Shown here in pieces: positions 1-6,441 of a stretch of DNA of 44,914 bases. The position numbers were made by a program, and so were the translations under genes. The stretch spans positions 1 through 44,914 of IMG/VR virus record IMGVR_UViG_3300037189_017940. One strand, 5' to 3'. Position 1 is the first letter of the stretch; each line of letters opens with the position of its first letter. The stretch is from a virus. The notes under the pieces were generated by a model. It did not search any database. It saw only the letters and a list, made by a program, of their open reading frames with translations, and was not told the DNA's origin.

Positions 1-42
1 AATGAGAGTTACTTTACCTGCAATGAGAGTTACTTTACCTGC
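1..42. repeat. Terminal overlap: two tandem 21-bp units, repeated at the window end
   Basis: Bases 1-42 are identical to 44873-44914. Each 42-base block is two perfect copies of a 21-bp unit starting AATGAGAGTTACTTT. The simplest reading is an assembly overlap of a circular or circularly permuted genome, because the small gene at 44875 runs in frame into 2-184. A true 42-bp terminal redundancy is possible but short for phage direct terminal repeats. Because the overlap is itself a tandem repeat, the number of units in the real molecule is uncertain. Confidence 0.9.
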
Positions 43-184
43 CTTGATGGCTATTACAGCTGGATTTCTGAAAGATCGTCCAAGTTACATAATTAGGAAT
101 AACAGCGAATTTGTGGGTAAATCGGTTGGTTCTCGTAATAAACCCAAACGTAAACATCCACAAGGCAAACGACGACAACATTAA
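2..184 (+). CDS. Small basic protein with heptapeptide repeat at its N-terminus, spans the circle junction
   Basis: Sixty residues; function not recognised. The 21-bp tandem repeat is translated as MRVTLPA twice, so each unit adds a start methionine and seven residues. The C-terminal third is strongly basic (KPKRKHPQGKRRQH), which could bind nucleic acid; that is inference. On the circle its start lies at 44875, in TAATG overlap with the gene ending at 44874, and GTGGAG lies upstream as a possible ribosome site. Translation could begin at either repeat's ATG. A strong hairpin follows directly (193-225). Confidence 0.6.
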   Translation: MRVTLPAMRVTLPALMAITAGFLKDRPSYIIRNNSEFVGKSVGSRNKPKRKHPQGKRRQH

Positions 185-192
185 ATAACTTT

Positions 193-225
193 GATAGCTA
201 CCCAAATTTAATTTGGGTAGCTATC
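193..225 (+). terminator. 15-bp perfect hairpin, probable terminator
   Basis: GATAGCTACCCAAAT (193-207) pairs with ATTTGGGTAGCTATC (211-225) around a three-base loop. It sits between the stop at 184 and the gene at 249, and TCTATTT follows. The T tract is weak, so it may slow or process the transcript rather than end it. Confidence 0.7.
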
Positions 226-248
226 TCTATTTATGAGAGAGAGAGAGA

Positions 249-686
249 ATGAATTTTCATACCAAAGCATCATACGAACAAAACGGAGTAAAAGCCCATT
301 TCTTATTTGAAATGACCGCAAGTAAGAAACTACAATTAATAATTTATCATGATGAACCATGTATAGATCATGTAACTATTTTTCCAATTTTGGCATCTTT
401 TATTAATTGGAGAAAATATTTCAAAGTTGAAGATTTACTTTCTACTTATCATACATTAGATGTTGAAAAATTTTGTAAGTTTATTGATAATTTTGTTTAT
501 GAATTTGAAGATTCTTATCATGAGGGAGAACTTATTCAAATTATGCCAACTAAACCTGATATAGTAATTCCGAATACAGATGGCAAATGGCACAGATGTT
601 GGTACAAAAAAGAAAAATATGGAAAGATTATTCCCATTTCTGGAATGGACCCAACTCCAGTTGTTGTTTATAAGGAGGTTATTTAA
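249..686 (+). CDS. Hypothetical protein, possible paralogue of the 991-1476 product
   Basis: 145 residues, no recognised domain, no signal peptide or membrane segment. A purine-only stretch (GAGAGAGAGAGAGA) directly before the ATG can act as ribosome site. The stretch around residues 18-30 (FLFEMTASKK) resembles FLFGMTSGG in the protein at 991, and both have a helical segment mid-protein (LDVEKFCKFIDNF against ISPDLFEFVQRFI). The two flank a member of the CP-I/V family, with which this gene overlaps by one base (TAATG). Function unknown. Confidence 0.75.
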   Translation: MNFHTKASYEQNGVKAHFLFEMTASKKLQLIIYHDEPCIDHVTIFPILASFINWRKYFKVEDLLSTYHTLDVEKFCKFIDNFVYEFEDSYHEGELIQIMPTKPDIVIPNTDGKWHRCWYKKEKYGKIIPISGMDPTPVVVYKEVI

Positions 687-994
687 TGAAGATTTTAGTT
701 AACGTAACCCAAACAGATATCAATCAAGGCAGTCCAGCTTGTCTTTCATGTCCTGTAGCTTTAGCTCTTCATAGAGTCGTTGATTGTTACGAAATAAGTG
801 TTCGTTTGAAAAGAATAAAGTTTTTTCGCAATTTATCTGATTCGGGGACAGCTATTGATACTCCTGTAAATGTGTATAACTGGGTAGCTCACTATGATTA
901 TACTTTTAAAACATTGGAGCCTAGGTCTAACGTAAAGCCTTTTAGTTTTGAGCTAGAAATTCCAAATTCAATTGCAGATCTAATAAAACAATGA
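686..994 (+). CDS. CP-I/V family small protein, paralogue 4 of 4
   Basis: 102 residues. It starts with VNVTQTDINQG, then CLSCPVALALHR, and ends with PFSFELEI, the same order of conserved blocks as in the proteins at 41731, 42303 and 43011. The shared pattern is V-x-V-T-x-x-D-I/L-x-x-G, C-x-C-P-I/V-A, an aromatic-D segment and a C-terminal (P)F-x-F-x-x-E. Similar small proteins are common in phages and some bacteria but have no assigned function as far as I know. AAGGAGG lies 8 bases before the ATG. It overlaps the previous stop (TAATG) and the next start (ATGA), so the three genes are translationally coupled. Confidence 0.85.
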   Translation: MKILVNVTQTDINQGSPACLSCPVALALHRVVDCYEISVRLKRIKFFRNLSDSGTAIDTPVNVYNWVAHYDYTFKTLEPRSNVKPFSFELEIPNSIADLIKQ

Positions 995-1476
995 CAATTT
1001 TTACTTATTCCACTTATCAAAAGTTAATGCCAGAAAGCAAGACTTTTTTTAATGCTGCTTTTCTATTTGGAATGACTAGCGGCGGACACGTTATGTTAGC
1101 CACTTGGATTACTCATCCTAATGAGGGTAGTTACGAAACTTCCGATCTTTTGTTTACCCCTATTAATGTTAATGGGCAAATCTTAGAGTCTGTTGCAGGA
1201 CTGTCTGTAAAATATCCTAATGTAATTAGCCCAGATCTTTTTGAATTTGTTCAGCGATTTATTATTGATCTGAATAAAGATAAACAGTTTGCAGAAAAGC
1301 TTCCTTGTTTCTATCGCTATGGCATGTTTAAGCCGATTAAAGTAGTAACTGTTACTCCTAAAGAACCTATTCATATTCACACAGATTTTTTTAAAGCTAA
1401 GTTTATACACACAGAATGGGGTCCCCTTTTGCCAAATATTTCGATTCCAAAAGAATCTAATCCAAAATCAAACTAA
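991..1476 (+). CDS. Hypothetical protein, possible paralogue of the 249-686 product
   Basis: 161 residues, unknown function. ATGA overlap with the upstream gene makes translation coupled. It has FLFGMTSGGHVML near residue 25 and a histidine-rich C-terminal region (PIHIHTDFF, FIHTEWGP). No membrane segment or catalytic motif is recognisable. It is the last gene of the run that crosses the circle junction and is followed by a terminator at 1530-1567. Confidence 0.8.
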   Translation: MTIFTYSTYQKLMPESKTFFNAAFLFGMTSGGHVMLATWITHPNEGSYETSDLLFTPINVNGQILESVAGLSVKYPNVISPDLFEFVQRFIIDLNKDKQFAEKLPCFYRYGMFKPIKVVTVTPKEPIHIHTDFFKAKFIHTEWGPLLPNISIPKESNPKSN

Positions 1477-1529
1477 GATTTAATTGATAAATTAAGTAGG
1501 CATTTGATCTACAATTCACAGCGAGCATC

Positions 1530-1567
1530 ACTCCCACTACTAGACTTTTGTAGTGGGAGTATTTTTT
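1530..1567 (+). terminator. Rho-independent terminator
   Basis: ACTCCCACTAC (1530-1540) pairs perfectly with GTAGTGGGAGT (1550-1560), nine-base loop, then ATTTTTTG. It ends the accessory operon. Both arms carry the hexamer CCCACT/AGTGGG that is abundant in the genome. Confidence 0.92.
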
Positions 1568-1975
1568 GTGTGATTCTAATTAGAATCTAGGACTGTATTT
1601 GATTATAATTATTAGTGAGAATTAGTTTTGGTAAAATGGATATGTACTTAAATAAAAAAGAAAAAAACCGTTATCATTTTGATTTGGATTTTTTCTTAAC
1701 ATTTCTGGGTCATTTTGTGTACTTATCCATATTCTAGCATTAGGTACTTTTTCACCTGATTAAGTACATATATTGGTTCTAGGGATGATCTGTCGCTTGA
1801 TGGGATTTTTTGTGTTAGCGGTGGCAATATGTTAAGTATACTTTCAGCTATTGCAATAATCAATAAAAGTATAACTATGATTTAGGTACTAATAATTAGT
1901 AATACGTAAGTAATAAGTATTTAAAGACTTGACAGAATTTCCGGGATTTTTTCGCGTCCTAGTGGGTGATATGAC
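1568..1975. other. AT-rich non-coding region with spaced inverted repeat
   Basis: No coding frame is supported here. A 12-bp inverted repeat, ATATGTACTTAA at 1640-1651 and TTAAGTACATAT at 1760-1771, encloses about 108 bp, and GTACTT/AAGTAC appears again at 1719 and 1744. AAGTATACTT, a 10-bp palindrome, lies near 1836. These look like regulator sites rather than genes. The segment leads into the promoter at 1976. Confidence 0.6.
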
Positions 1976-2004
1976 TTGACATTCTAAGAAAAGGGTGATA
2001 TACT
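1976..2004 (+). promoter_or_regulatory. Sigma-70-type promoter for the 2042 gene
   Basis: TTGACA (1976-1981), 17-bp spacer, TATACT (1999-2004). Near repeats precede and overlap it: GACTTGACA occurs at 1926 and 1973, and GGGTGATAT at about 1965 and 1994, suggesting an operator. The predicted leader of about 30 bases carries a small CCCC/GGGG hairpin (about 2012-2025) before the ATG. Confidence 0.8.
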
Positions 2005-2041
2005 AGGTGTATCCCCTACCGGGGGAATCGACAGGTACCTT

Positions 2042-2683
2042 ATGGAAACTCAAGAAGTCACAAACACTAGCGCAGAACGTCGCGCCACTATCCGCTACAC
2101 GCTACAACTCTTTCAGATGGGTTTGGGCATAGCCCCTAATATGAAGCAGGTTGAAAAGGGACTCAAGGAATTGGCGGTAAAAATCCCTAAGTCACTCCAT
2201 TCTAATATCGGTCTAGCCGTAGACGTTGCTGACGAGAGGGACCCAGTTTTGATTGTCGAAATGTTCGGTGATAAGGCTAGTAAATATGGATGGTCACCTT
2301 TTACTAAGTTGGCAGATGCTCAAGCATATTTTGCTAATTGGGCAAATAGCGCTATTCAACGGTTGGATTCATTGGATGATGATAATTTTGATTTTGCGCG
2401 CGGACGTAATACCGAAACAGAACGAATCACTTTTATGGGTCGTACTGATCTTCTTCAGGTATTCGCTATGGAAATGGTCACTGGTTCCAAACTTGAGGGG
2501 TACTTCCGTTCTGGACTCGGTGATATTTCCGCAGATGACCTCACGTCATTGAATAAGATTCTTAACGTGATTAAAACCGCTACCCACGGGATTATCCCGG
2601 ATAATATCCGTAAGCAGCATTTCGGCCGTAAGAAGGATGAAGTGGCCGTCACTAATGAAGTGGTGAACGAAACTCAAGACTAG
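2042..2683 (+). CDS. Hypothetical soluble protein in an accessory island
   Basis: 213 residues, no family recognised. The N-terminal half is helical and the C-terminus is charged and tapering (KKDEVAVTNEVVNETQD). Codon use differs clearly from the late genes: CGC/CGT, GTC, ATC and CTC are frequent, while the morphogenesis genes prefer AGA, TTA and ATA. It has its own promoter, a leader hairpin and a terminator directly behind, so it may be a separately expressed, recently gained gene. The start follows a weak AGG (GACAGGTACCTT). Function unknown. Confidence 0.8.
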   Translation: METQEVTNTSAERRATIRYTLQLFQMGLGIAPNMKQVEKGLKELAVKIPKSLHSNIGLAVDVADERDPVLIVEMFGDKASKYGWSPFTKLADAQAYFANWANSAIQRLDSLDDDNFDFARGRNTETERITFMGRTDLLQVFAMEMVTGSKLEGYFRSGLGDISADDLTSLNKILNVIKTATHGIIPDNIRKQHFGRKKDEVAVTNEVVNETQD

Positions 2684-2701
2684 TCACTACACTACCGTTA
2701 A

Positions 2702-2729
2702 GTCCCCCGTCTAATTAGGATAGGGGGAC
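2702..2729 (+). terminator. GC-rich hairpin after the 2042 gene
   Basis: GTCCCCC (2703-2709) pairs with GGGGGAC (2723-2729). There is no T run, so it may be a weak terminator or a processing site before the 2763 gene. The downstream ATCCCCCTAT could also pair with GATAGGGGGA, giving an alternative fold. Confidence 0.6.
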
Positions 2730-2762
2730 CGTCTCCATTTATCCCCCTATTCAAAAAAGACA

Positions 2763-3035
2763 ATGAAAGAAATAGAAATGATTCCAGCGAACGTAATTAA
2801 TACCGTTCGTTCCTTAGTGGGTAATGAACCCATTCTAGAAACTTTAGTCCCCACCGCATTTAAGTCCCCCGAATCACACGCATACTTTGAAATGGTTAGC
2901 GGTATTCAATGCGAACCTTTTATCAGTTGGGAGTTAGTAGAGTGGATTCGTGAACATGCCCACCCAACTATGCACAATCTACCCCCCGTTAAATTAGGCC
3001 AACGTAAAAGAAAAGAAAGAAAAGATATTAGGTGA
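2763..3035 (+). CDS. Hypothetical protein with basic C-terminus
   Basis: 90 residues with no recognised domain. It ends in a lysine/arginine-rich tail (KLGQRKRKERKDIR), which suggests nucleic-acid contact; this is inference. It carries the same codon style as the 2042 gene and lies between two hairpins. No clear Shine-Dalgarno is visible. The in-frame ATG at 2778 (MIPANVINT) would shorten it by five residues. Confidence 0.65.
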   Translation: MKEIEMIPANVINTVRSLVGNEPILETLVPTAFKSPESHAYFEMVSGIQCEPFISWELVEWIREHAHPTMHNLPPVKLGQRKRKERKDIR

Positions 3036-3072
3036 CTTTCTAAGTAGACTAATTTAGTTAGTTAAAACTTTG

Positions 3073-3105
3073 GGATAGGTAATTAAGTTTACCTATCCTA
3101 TTCTT
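3073..3105 (+). terminator. Hairpin terminator after the 2763 gene
   Basis: GGATAGGT (3073-3080) pairs with ACCTATCC (3091-3098) around a ten-base loop, followed by TATTCTTATTT. It closes the rightward part of the small island. Confidence 0.75.
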
Positions 3106-3266
3106 ATTTAAGTAGGTAGTTTCTGAGGGGGATAGGTGGGGATAGAAAAATAGGCCCGCTATGCCGTCTAAATTCGCCGTAGACTCATTTTTATTTGGTA
3201 CCCTATTCAGAACACGCGGAATTGAAACCGTGCGCTAGAATCGAATTTAAATGATTCTTACGTAAA

Positions 3267-3299
3267 AAATCCCCTCACTCATTTTAGAGTAGGGGATTT
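3267..3299 (-). terminator. Rho-independent terminator for the leftward pair at 3321-3793
   Basis: AAATCCCCT (3267-3275) pairs with AGGGGATTT (3291-3299), and ACTC/GAGT extend the stem inward. Read on the minus strand the stem is followed by a T run (from AAAAAA at 3264-3269). It lies just past the stop of the leftward gene at 3321. Confidence 0.85.
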
Positions 3300-3320
3300 A
3301 ATCTTTTCTAGTGGAAATGT

Positions 3321-3554
3321 TTATAGCGTGAATCTACCGTAAGAATCCCCCGAAAATAAATCCAAAACTAGTGTAGAACAAATGAACGGGTTTAACTTGA
3401 GTTCCACCGGAATTTTCTTTTCCGCATTAATGCGTAGTGAATAGCGGTCTATTTCCGAATTGTATTCAAGCGAATAACAGATAGATACCGAGTCTACACC
3501 GGTTAGTTCTTTGAAGTCTTTACTAGGGATACATACCCCTATTTGTTTAGTCAT
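3321..3554 (-). CDS. Hypothetical protein, second gene of a leftward pair
   Basis: 77 residues, unrecognised. It overlaps the upstream leftward gene by one base (TAATG), so it is translationally coupled. The sequence alternates hydrophobic and charged residues as in a small beta protein. The pair runs against all neighbouring genes and has its own terminator, which fits an independently regulated accessory cassette. Confidence 0.7.
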   Translation of the reverse strand: MTKQIGVCIPSKDFKELTGVDSVSICYSLEYNSEIDRYSLRINAEKKIPVELKLNPFICSTLVLDLFSGDSYGRFTL

Positions 3555-3793
3555 TACGCTACCACCATTCCAAAGCAGTAATCTTCATTATCCCCCTCAC
3601 CGTAGTAAACAGGTAATTGATTGATAGGGGAATCAACCTTAAGGAGCATATAACCATTGACTACCGTACCGTCAGGTAACAAGATATGTCCGTTTAGGTA
3701 AATAGAGTTATCTACGTTCTCAACAAACGTAGATACAAACTTAGCGAATTGCGCTAAGCCAAATTGTGTCGAGTCGAATTTGATGGTGAACAT
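3554..3793 (-). CDS. Hypothetical protein, first gene of a leftward pair
   Basis: 79 residues, function unknown. The start MFTIKFDSTQF has TATACT one base before the ATG on the minus strand, but no convincing -35 at the right distance, so I do not call a promoter. The C-terminus YYGEGDNEDYCFGMVVA is acidic. It is separated from the late operon by the long non-coding region at 3794-4904. Confidence 0.7.
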   Translation of the reverse strand: MFTIKFDSTQFGLAQFAKFVSTFVENVDNSIYLNGHILLPDGTVVNGYMLLKVDSPINQLPVYYGEGDNEDYCFGMVVA

Positions 3794-4486
3794 CAGTATA
3801 TTAGACGCGATTTACATAACTTAGGTTACACGTTATTTAGCTAAATGCTGCGCAATTATTCATACGTAGACATAGGTATACATCCTAGGGCTAAAAGTAA
3901 TTATCCCACTAAATAGGAACTATCCCTAGAACTAATATATCCCTGGTTTTATATATCTACAATAACGAATAAGTGTATCTAACAGATACATAACTAGATA
4001 GATATATCTGCATTAGCGAAGTAATTGCATATTAAATATTTTCTCTATTGCAGATATATGTTTATTTATACATATCAGTAGATGATAACTAGTTACTAAT
4101 GCTATCTATCGGATTTTGTTGTAGATATGCGATCGGCAGTAAATAGAGTTGGTACATAGGTTTATTTAGCCATAGACTATAAGATAAACCAAAGTAACTA
4201 GTTAGACTATATGTATTTAGTTATAAAGATATATTAGTTAGTAAGTTACTATTAACTCGTCTTTGCTAAAGAAACTAAATATCTTTATGGGTCCCTATTG
4301 ACCTCTAAGTTACTTTGAAAGCCTTTACTATAGTATATTTTATACCCAATACTCTCTCTCCAAAAACCCCTCTTACATAAAGTATATTCTATACCTAATT
4401 ATTTATCAATTCTCAATTTAAATCTTATCTAACAATTACTTTGGTCATTCCTATTTTCAATTTGACCCTTAACTTCGGCCCCCGGC
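3794..4486. other. Long AT-rich non-coding region with regulator-like dyads
   Basis: No coding frame is supported. Dyads found are: TGTATCT-AAC-AGATACA (3974-3990); ATATATCTGCA (4002-4012) with TGCAGATATAT (4049-4059); TAACTAGTTA at 4086-4095 and 4195-4204, in opposite extended orientations (AACTAGTTACT and AGTAACTAGTT); a long imperfect inverted repeat at 4223-4239 and 4273-4288; and GTATA-N3-TATAC at 4333-4345 and 4382-4394. This density suggests a control region or part of a replication origin. It is the longest gene-free stretch in the genome, continuing into the iteron cluster. Confidence 0.75.
4333..4394. promoter_or_regulatory. Two GTATA-N3-TATAC dyads 49 bp apart, putative operators
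   Basis: GTATATTTTATAC (4333-4345) and GTATATTCTATAC (4382-4394) have perfect 5-bp half-sites with a 3-bp centre. The flanks A...C are also conserved. Two related CGTATAC sites lie at 4826-4832 and 4850-4856, 24 bp apart, just upstream of the sigma-like gene. A dimeric regulator or late promoter element could bind them; this is inference. Confidence 0.55.
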
Positions 4487-4530
4487 ATTGCAGCTTAATA
4501 ACCCTTTAGGGTTATATTAAGCGTTGCAAT
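4487..4530. other. Long stem-loop beside the iteron cluster
   Basis: ATTGCAGCTTAATAACCCT (4487-4505) folds onto AGGGTTATATTAAGCGTTGCAAT (written here as 4508-4530) with a two-base tip and small bulges. It lies 18 bp before the first iteron. Such a structure could extrude as a cruciform, act in single-strand initiation, or be a transcript hairpin; the sequence alone does not decide. Confidence 0.65.
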
Positions 4531-4547
4531 AGGGCTAGGGATTCGCG

Positions 4548-4799
4548 ACGGGTAAAGGGTTTATCCGTTGATTTTGAACCTAAAACAGCCCACTAAACAG
4601 GCACGGATAAAACCACAGGTAAACAGGCAAATACCCCACTTTGAACCTGAGTACCCCTTTACCCGTGCTTTACCCGTGCTTTACCCGGTCTAATTTGAAC
4701 CTAAAATCAACGGATAAACAGGGTCATCAGGTGTTTATCCGTCGGTCTAATCCGGCACGGGTAAAGGTGAACCAATGACGGGTAAAGGTGTTTACCCGT
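4548..4799. repeat. Iteron cluster, candidate replication origin
   Basis: The 9-mer TTTACCCGT or its complement occurs at 4548-4556 (-), 4658-4666 (+), 4669-4677 (+), 4757-4765 (-), 4778-4786 (-) and 4791-4799 (+), with a near copy TTTACCCGG at 4680-4688. A sister form TTTATCCGT lies at 4560-4568 (+), 4603-4611 (-), 4710-4718 (-) and 4734-4742 (+). Three copies stand in an exact 11-bp tandem; two others are 21 bp apart; the last pair is a head-to-head dyad. TTTATCCGTTGATTTT (4560-4575) has a perfect inverse at 4703-4718. TTTGAACCT recurs three times between them. The layout is typical of iteron origins, and the same 9-mer recurs at 30.7 kb. Confidence 0.75.
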
Positions 4800-4904
4800 G
4801 AAAAAGTCAAAATTCCCGCCAAAACCGTATACAATCCGTTAAATCCTGTCGTATACTTAGGCCACCGCCGAGAAAACAGCCCACTTTGAAAATAGGAATG
4901 AAAA

Positions 4905-5519
4905 ATGACCATTTTAATAGCCGATTTCCTAATAGAAAACAAAACAAAAATCTCAAAACTTATCAATCACTACAGTAGGCAAGGTAGTTATTCAATAAGT
5001 GCCGATGACAAAGAAGATATATTCTCAGCGGTAATACTTGCTTTATGGAATTATTACGGATCAATTCCCACTAACATAGATAATATTGAACGAATTTTAG
5101 CTTCCACAATTAAAAATAAAATAAGAGATTTTGTGAGGCATGAAACTAGATCCCAAAGAGATGCCAGAAAAACACTAAGCTACGAAAATCTAGTTAATGA
5201 ATCTTCCGATGAAAATGACTTTGAAGATTGGGTTTCATTTCAGTATTACAAAGAAGAAAAAGTAAATAACATAAACGATCCATTTACTTTTATAGAACTT
5301 GAAAGACTGGAGAAGATAATGAAAAGCCCACTAGACTTTATGTTCTATCCGGAAGCCAGAGCAATAACAATATTTCTAAACAACCACGGTAATCTTTACC
5401 CACTAGACGAAAAATTAACTCCGGCACAAAAAAGAGCCGAATACACTAGAAATTACAAACCATTTATTCGTGCGTGCGCTAAATTAGCCATTCTTTTGAG
5501 GAGTACAAAAATTGACTAG
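4905..5519 (+). CDS. Sigma-70 region 2-like protein, putative late transcription factor
   Basis: 204 residues. Residues about 34-85 read like sigma region 2: an acidic helix (DDKEDIFSAVILALWNYY), then a segment NIERILASTIKNKIRDFVRH that resembles the conserved helix with R-D-F-x-R of ECF-type factors. A canonical region 4 helix-turn-helix is not obvious; the C-terminal third (AQKRAEYTRNYKPFIRACAK) is basic and could serve. It is the first gene of the late operon, directly before the terminases, as expected for a regulator of morphogenesis. AGGA lies 10 bases before the ATG. Alternatives are a small-terminase-like DNA-binding protein. The family call is from motif shape only. Confidence 0.6.
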   Translation: MTILIADFLIENKTKISKLINHYSRQGSYSISADDKEDIFSAVILALWNYYGSIPTNIDNIERILASTIKNKIRDFVRHETRSQRDARKTLSYENLVNESSDENDFEDWVSFQYYKEEKVNNINDPFTFIELERLEKIMKSPLDFMFYPEARAITIFLNNHGNLYPLDEKLTPAQKRAEYTRNYKPFIRACAKLAILLRSTKID

Positions 5520-6441
5520 ACGAGAAGTTAGATTGGGTGGAAGATCTGTAGTTCCTATTGAATGGACTACTAATTTAAATGGTGAACCTATTTGTGGCGC
5601 ACTAAGAAAAGGTAAGAAAGCAATTTGGGATGAAATTAAATTTATTCCTTATTATCAAAGAAATGGACTTACTCCAGCAGAATTTAAGCAGCAAAAGCCA
5701 GAAATGTTTGCTGAGATCGTTTGCCATAATTCTCCAGCAACAGATCCTACTTCCCATTTAAATGGAAGATGTAGGTTTTGTGGAGCTAAATCTGGCGCAC
5801 CTATTAAAACAGGTAAATGGGCTAAGTTAACTACTTTTAGCCAACCAGATTTGTTAGAGAAAATCTTCCAAGAAGAACCCCACTCAGATCTTAAAGATGA
5901 ATTAGATATTATTCATCATCTTGTGGATGAAAAAGTTAATGAAGCTTTAAATGAAGAAACAGCAAGTTTAGCTGATAGGGCTTTTATGAAACTTGTTCAA
6001 GAGTTTAAAGAAGCTTGGCAGGGTTTAGACGGAAATAAAGTTTCTAAAATAGTTTCCCAAATGGAAGCCCATTGTAATGCTAATATAAAACAGCAACGGG
6101 CAAAAGACGAATCTGTAAAACTTATACGAGAATATGGTAATCTCGCTAAAACAGGCGCTGAAATTAAAAAAATGCAGCAAGATTTCTTGCCTGTTTCTGA
6201 AGTTGTAAGAAATACAGTAATAATTGTAACGGCTATAGAAGGATATTTATCTGATGAACAAAAGGTCCAGCTTCACAGGCACCTCGACAACCTTATTCGC
6301 GGAGGCAATCTCGCAGGTTTTACTGCCCAAACAAATTCAATGCATAACCTTGGAAGACCTGAAAATCAGAGACAAGCAAAGGAATATAATCCCATTCCGG
6401 CTCAACTCAGCCCAGCAGTTGTACTTGAAGAAGAATCCTAA
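5512..6441 (+). CDS. terS: Probable terminase small subunit
   Basis: 309 residues. The N-terminal part has Cys-rich blocks (CGALRKGKKA near residue 28 and CRFCGAKSGAPIKTGK near 87-102) like the C..G-A-x-x-K-x-G zinc-ribbon-type region seen in many phage small terminases. A helical region follows (about 110-260). Its position just before terL supports the role: recognising phage DNA and starting packaging. The start is TTG at 5512, with GAGGAG eight bases upstream, overlapping the previous stop by 8 bases. Its 3' end overlaps terL out of frame by up to 188 bases, which is unusual. Confidence 0.75.
   Translation: MTRREVRLGGRSVVPIEWTTNLNGEPICGALRKGKKAIWDEIKFIPYYQRNGLTPAEFKQQKPEMFAEIVCHNSPATDPTSHLNGRCRFCGAKSGAPIKTGKWAKLTTFSQPDLLEKIFQEEPHSDLKDELDIIHHLVDEKVNEALNEETASLADRAFMKLVQEFKEAWQGLDGNKVSKIVSQMEAHCNANIKQQRAKDESVKLIREYGNLAKTGAEIKKMQQDFLPVSEVVRNTVIIVTAIEGYLSDEQKVQLHRHLDNLIRGGNLAGFTAQTNSMHNLGRPENQRQAKEYNPIPAQLSPAVVLEEES

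Noticed and set aside
3793-3840. Promoter for the leftward pair at 3321-3793
   Set aside because: TATACT is one base from the ATG and no -35 sits 16-19 bp before it.
4658-4690. Regular 11-bp tandem repeats as a CRISPR array
   Set aside because: Repeats are contiguous and far too short, with no spacers; they fit iterons.
4727-4966. 79-residue leftward open frame in the iteron region
   Set aside because: It lies in the repeat cluster and runs into the sigma-like gene; the composition is that of repeated DNA read by chance.
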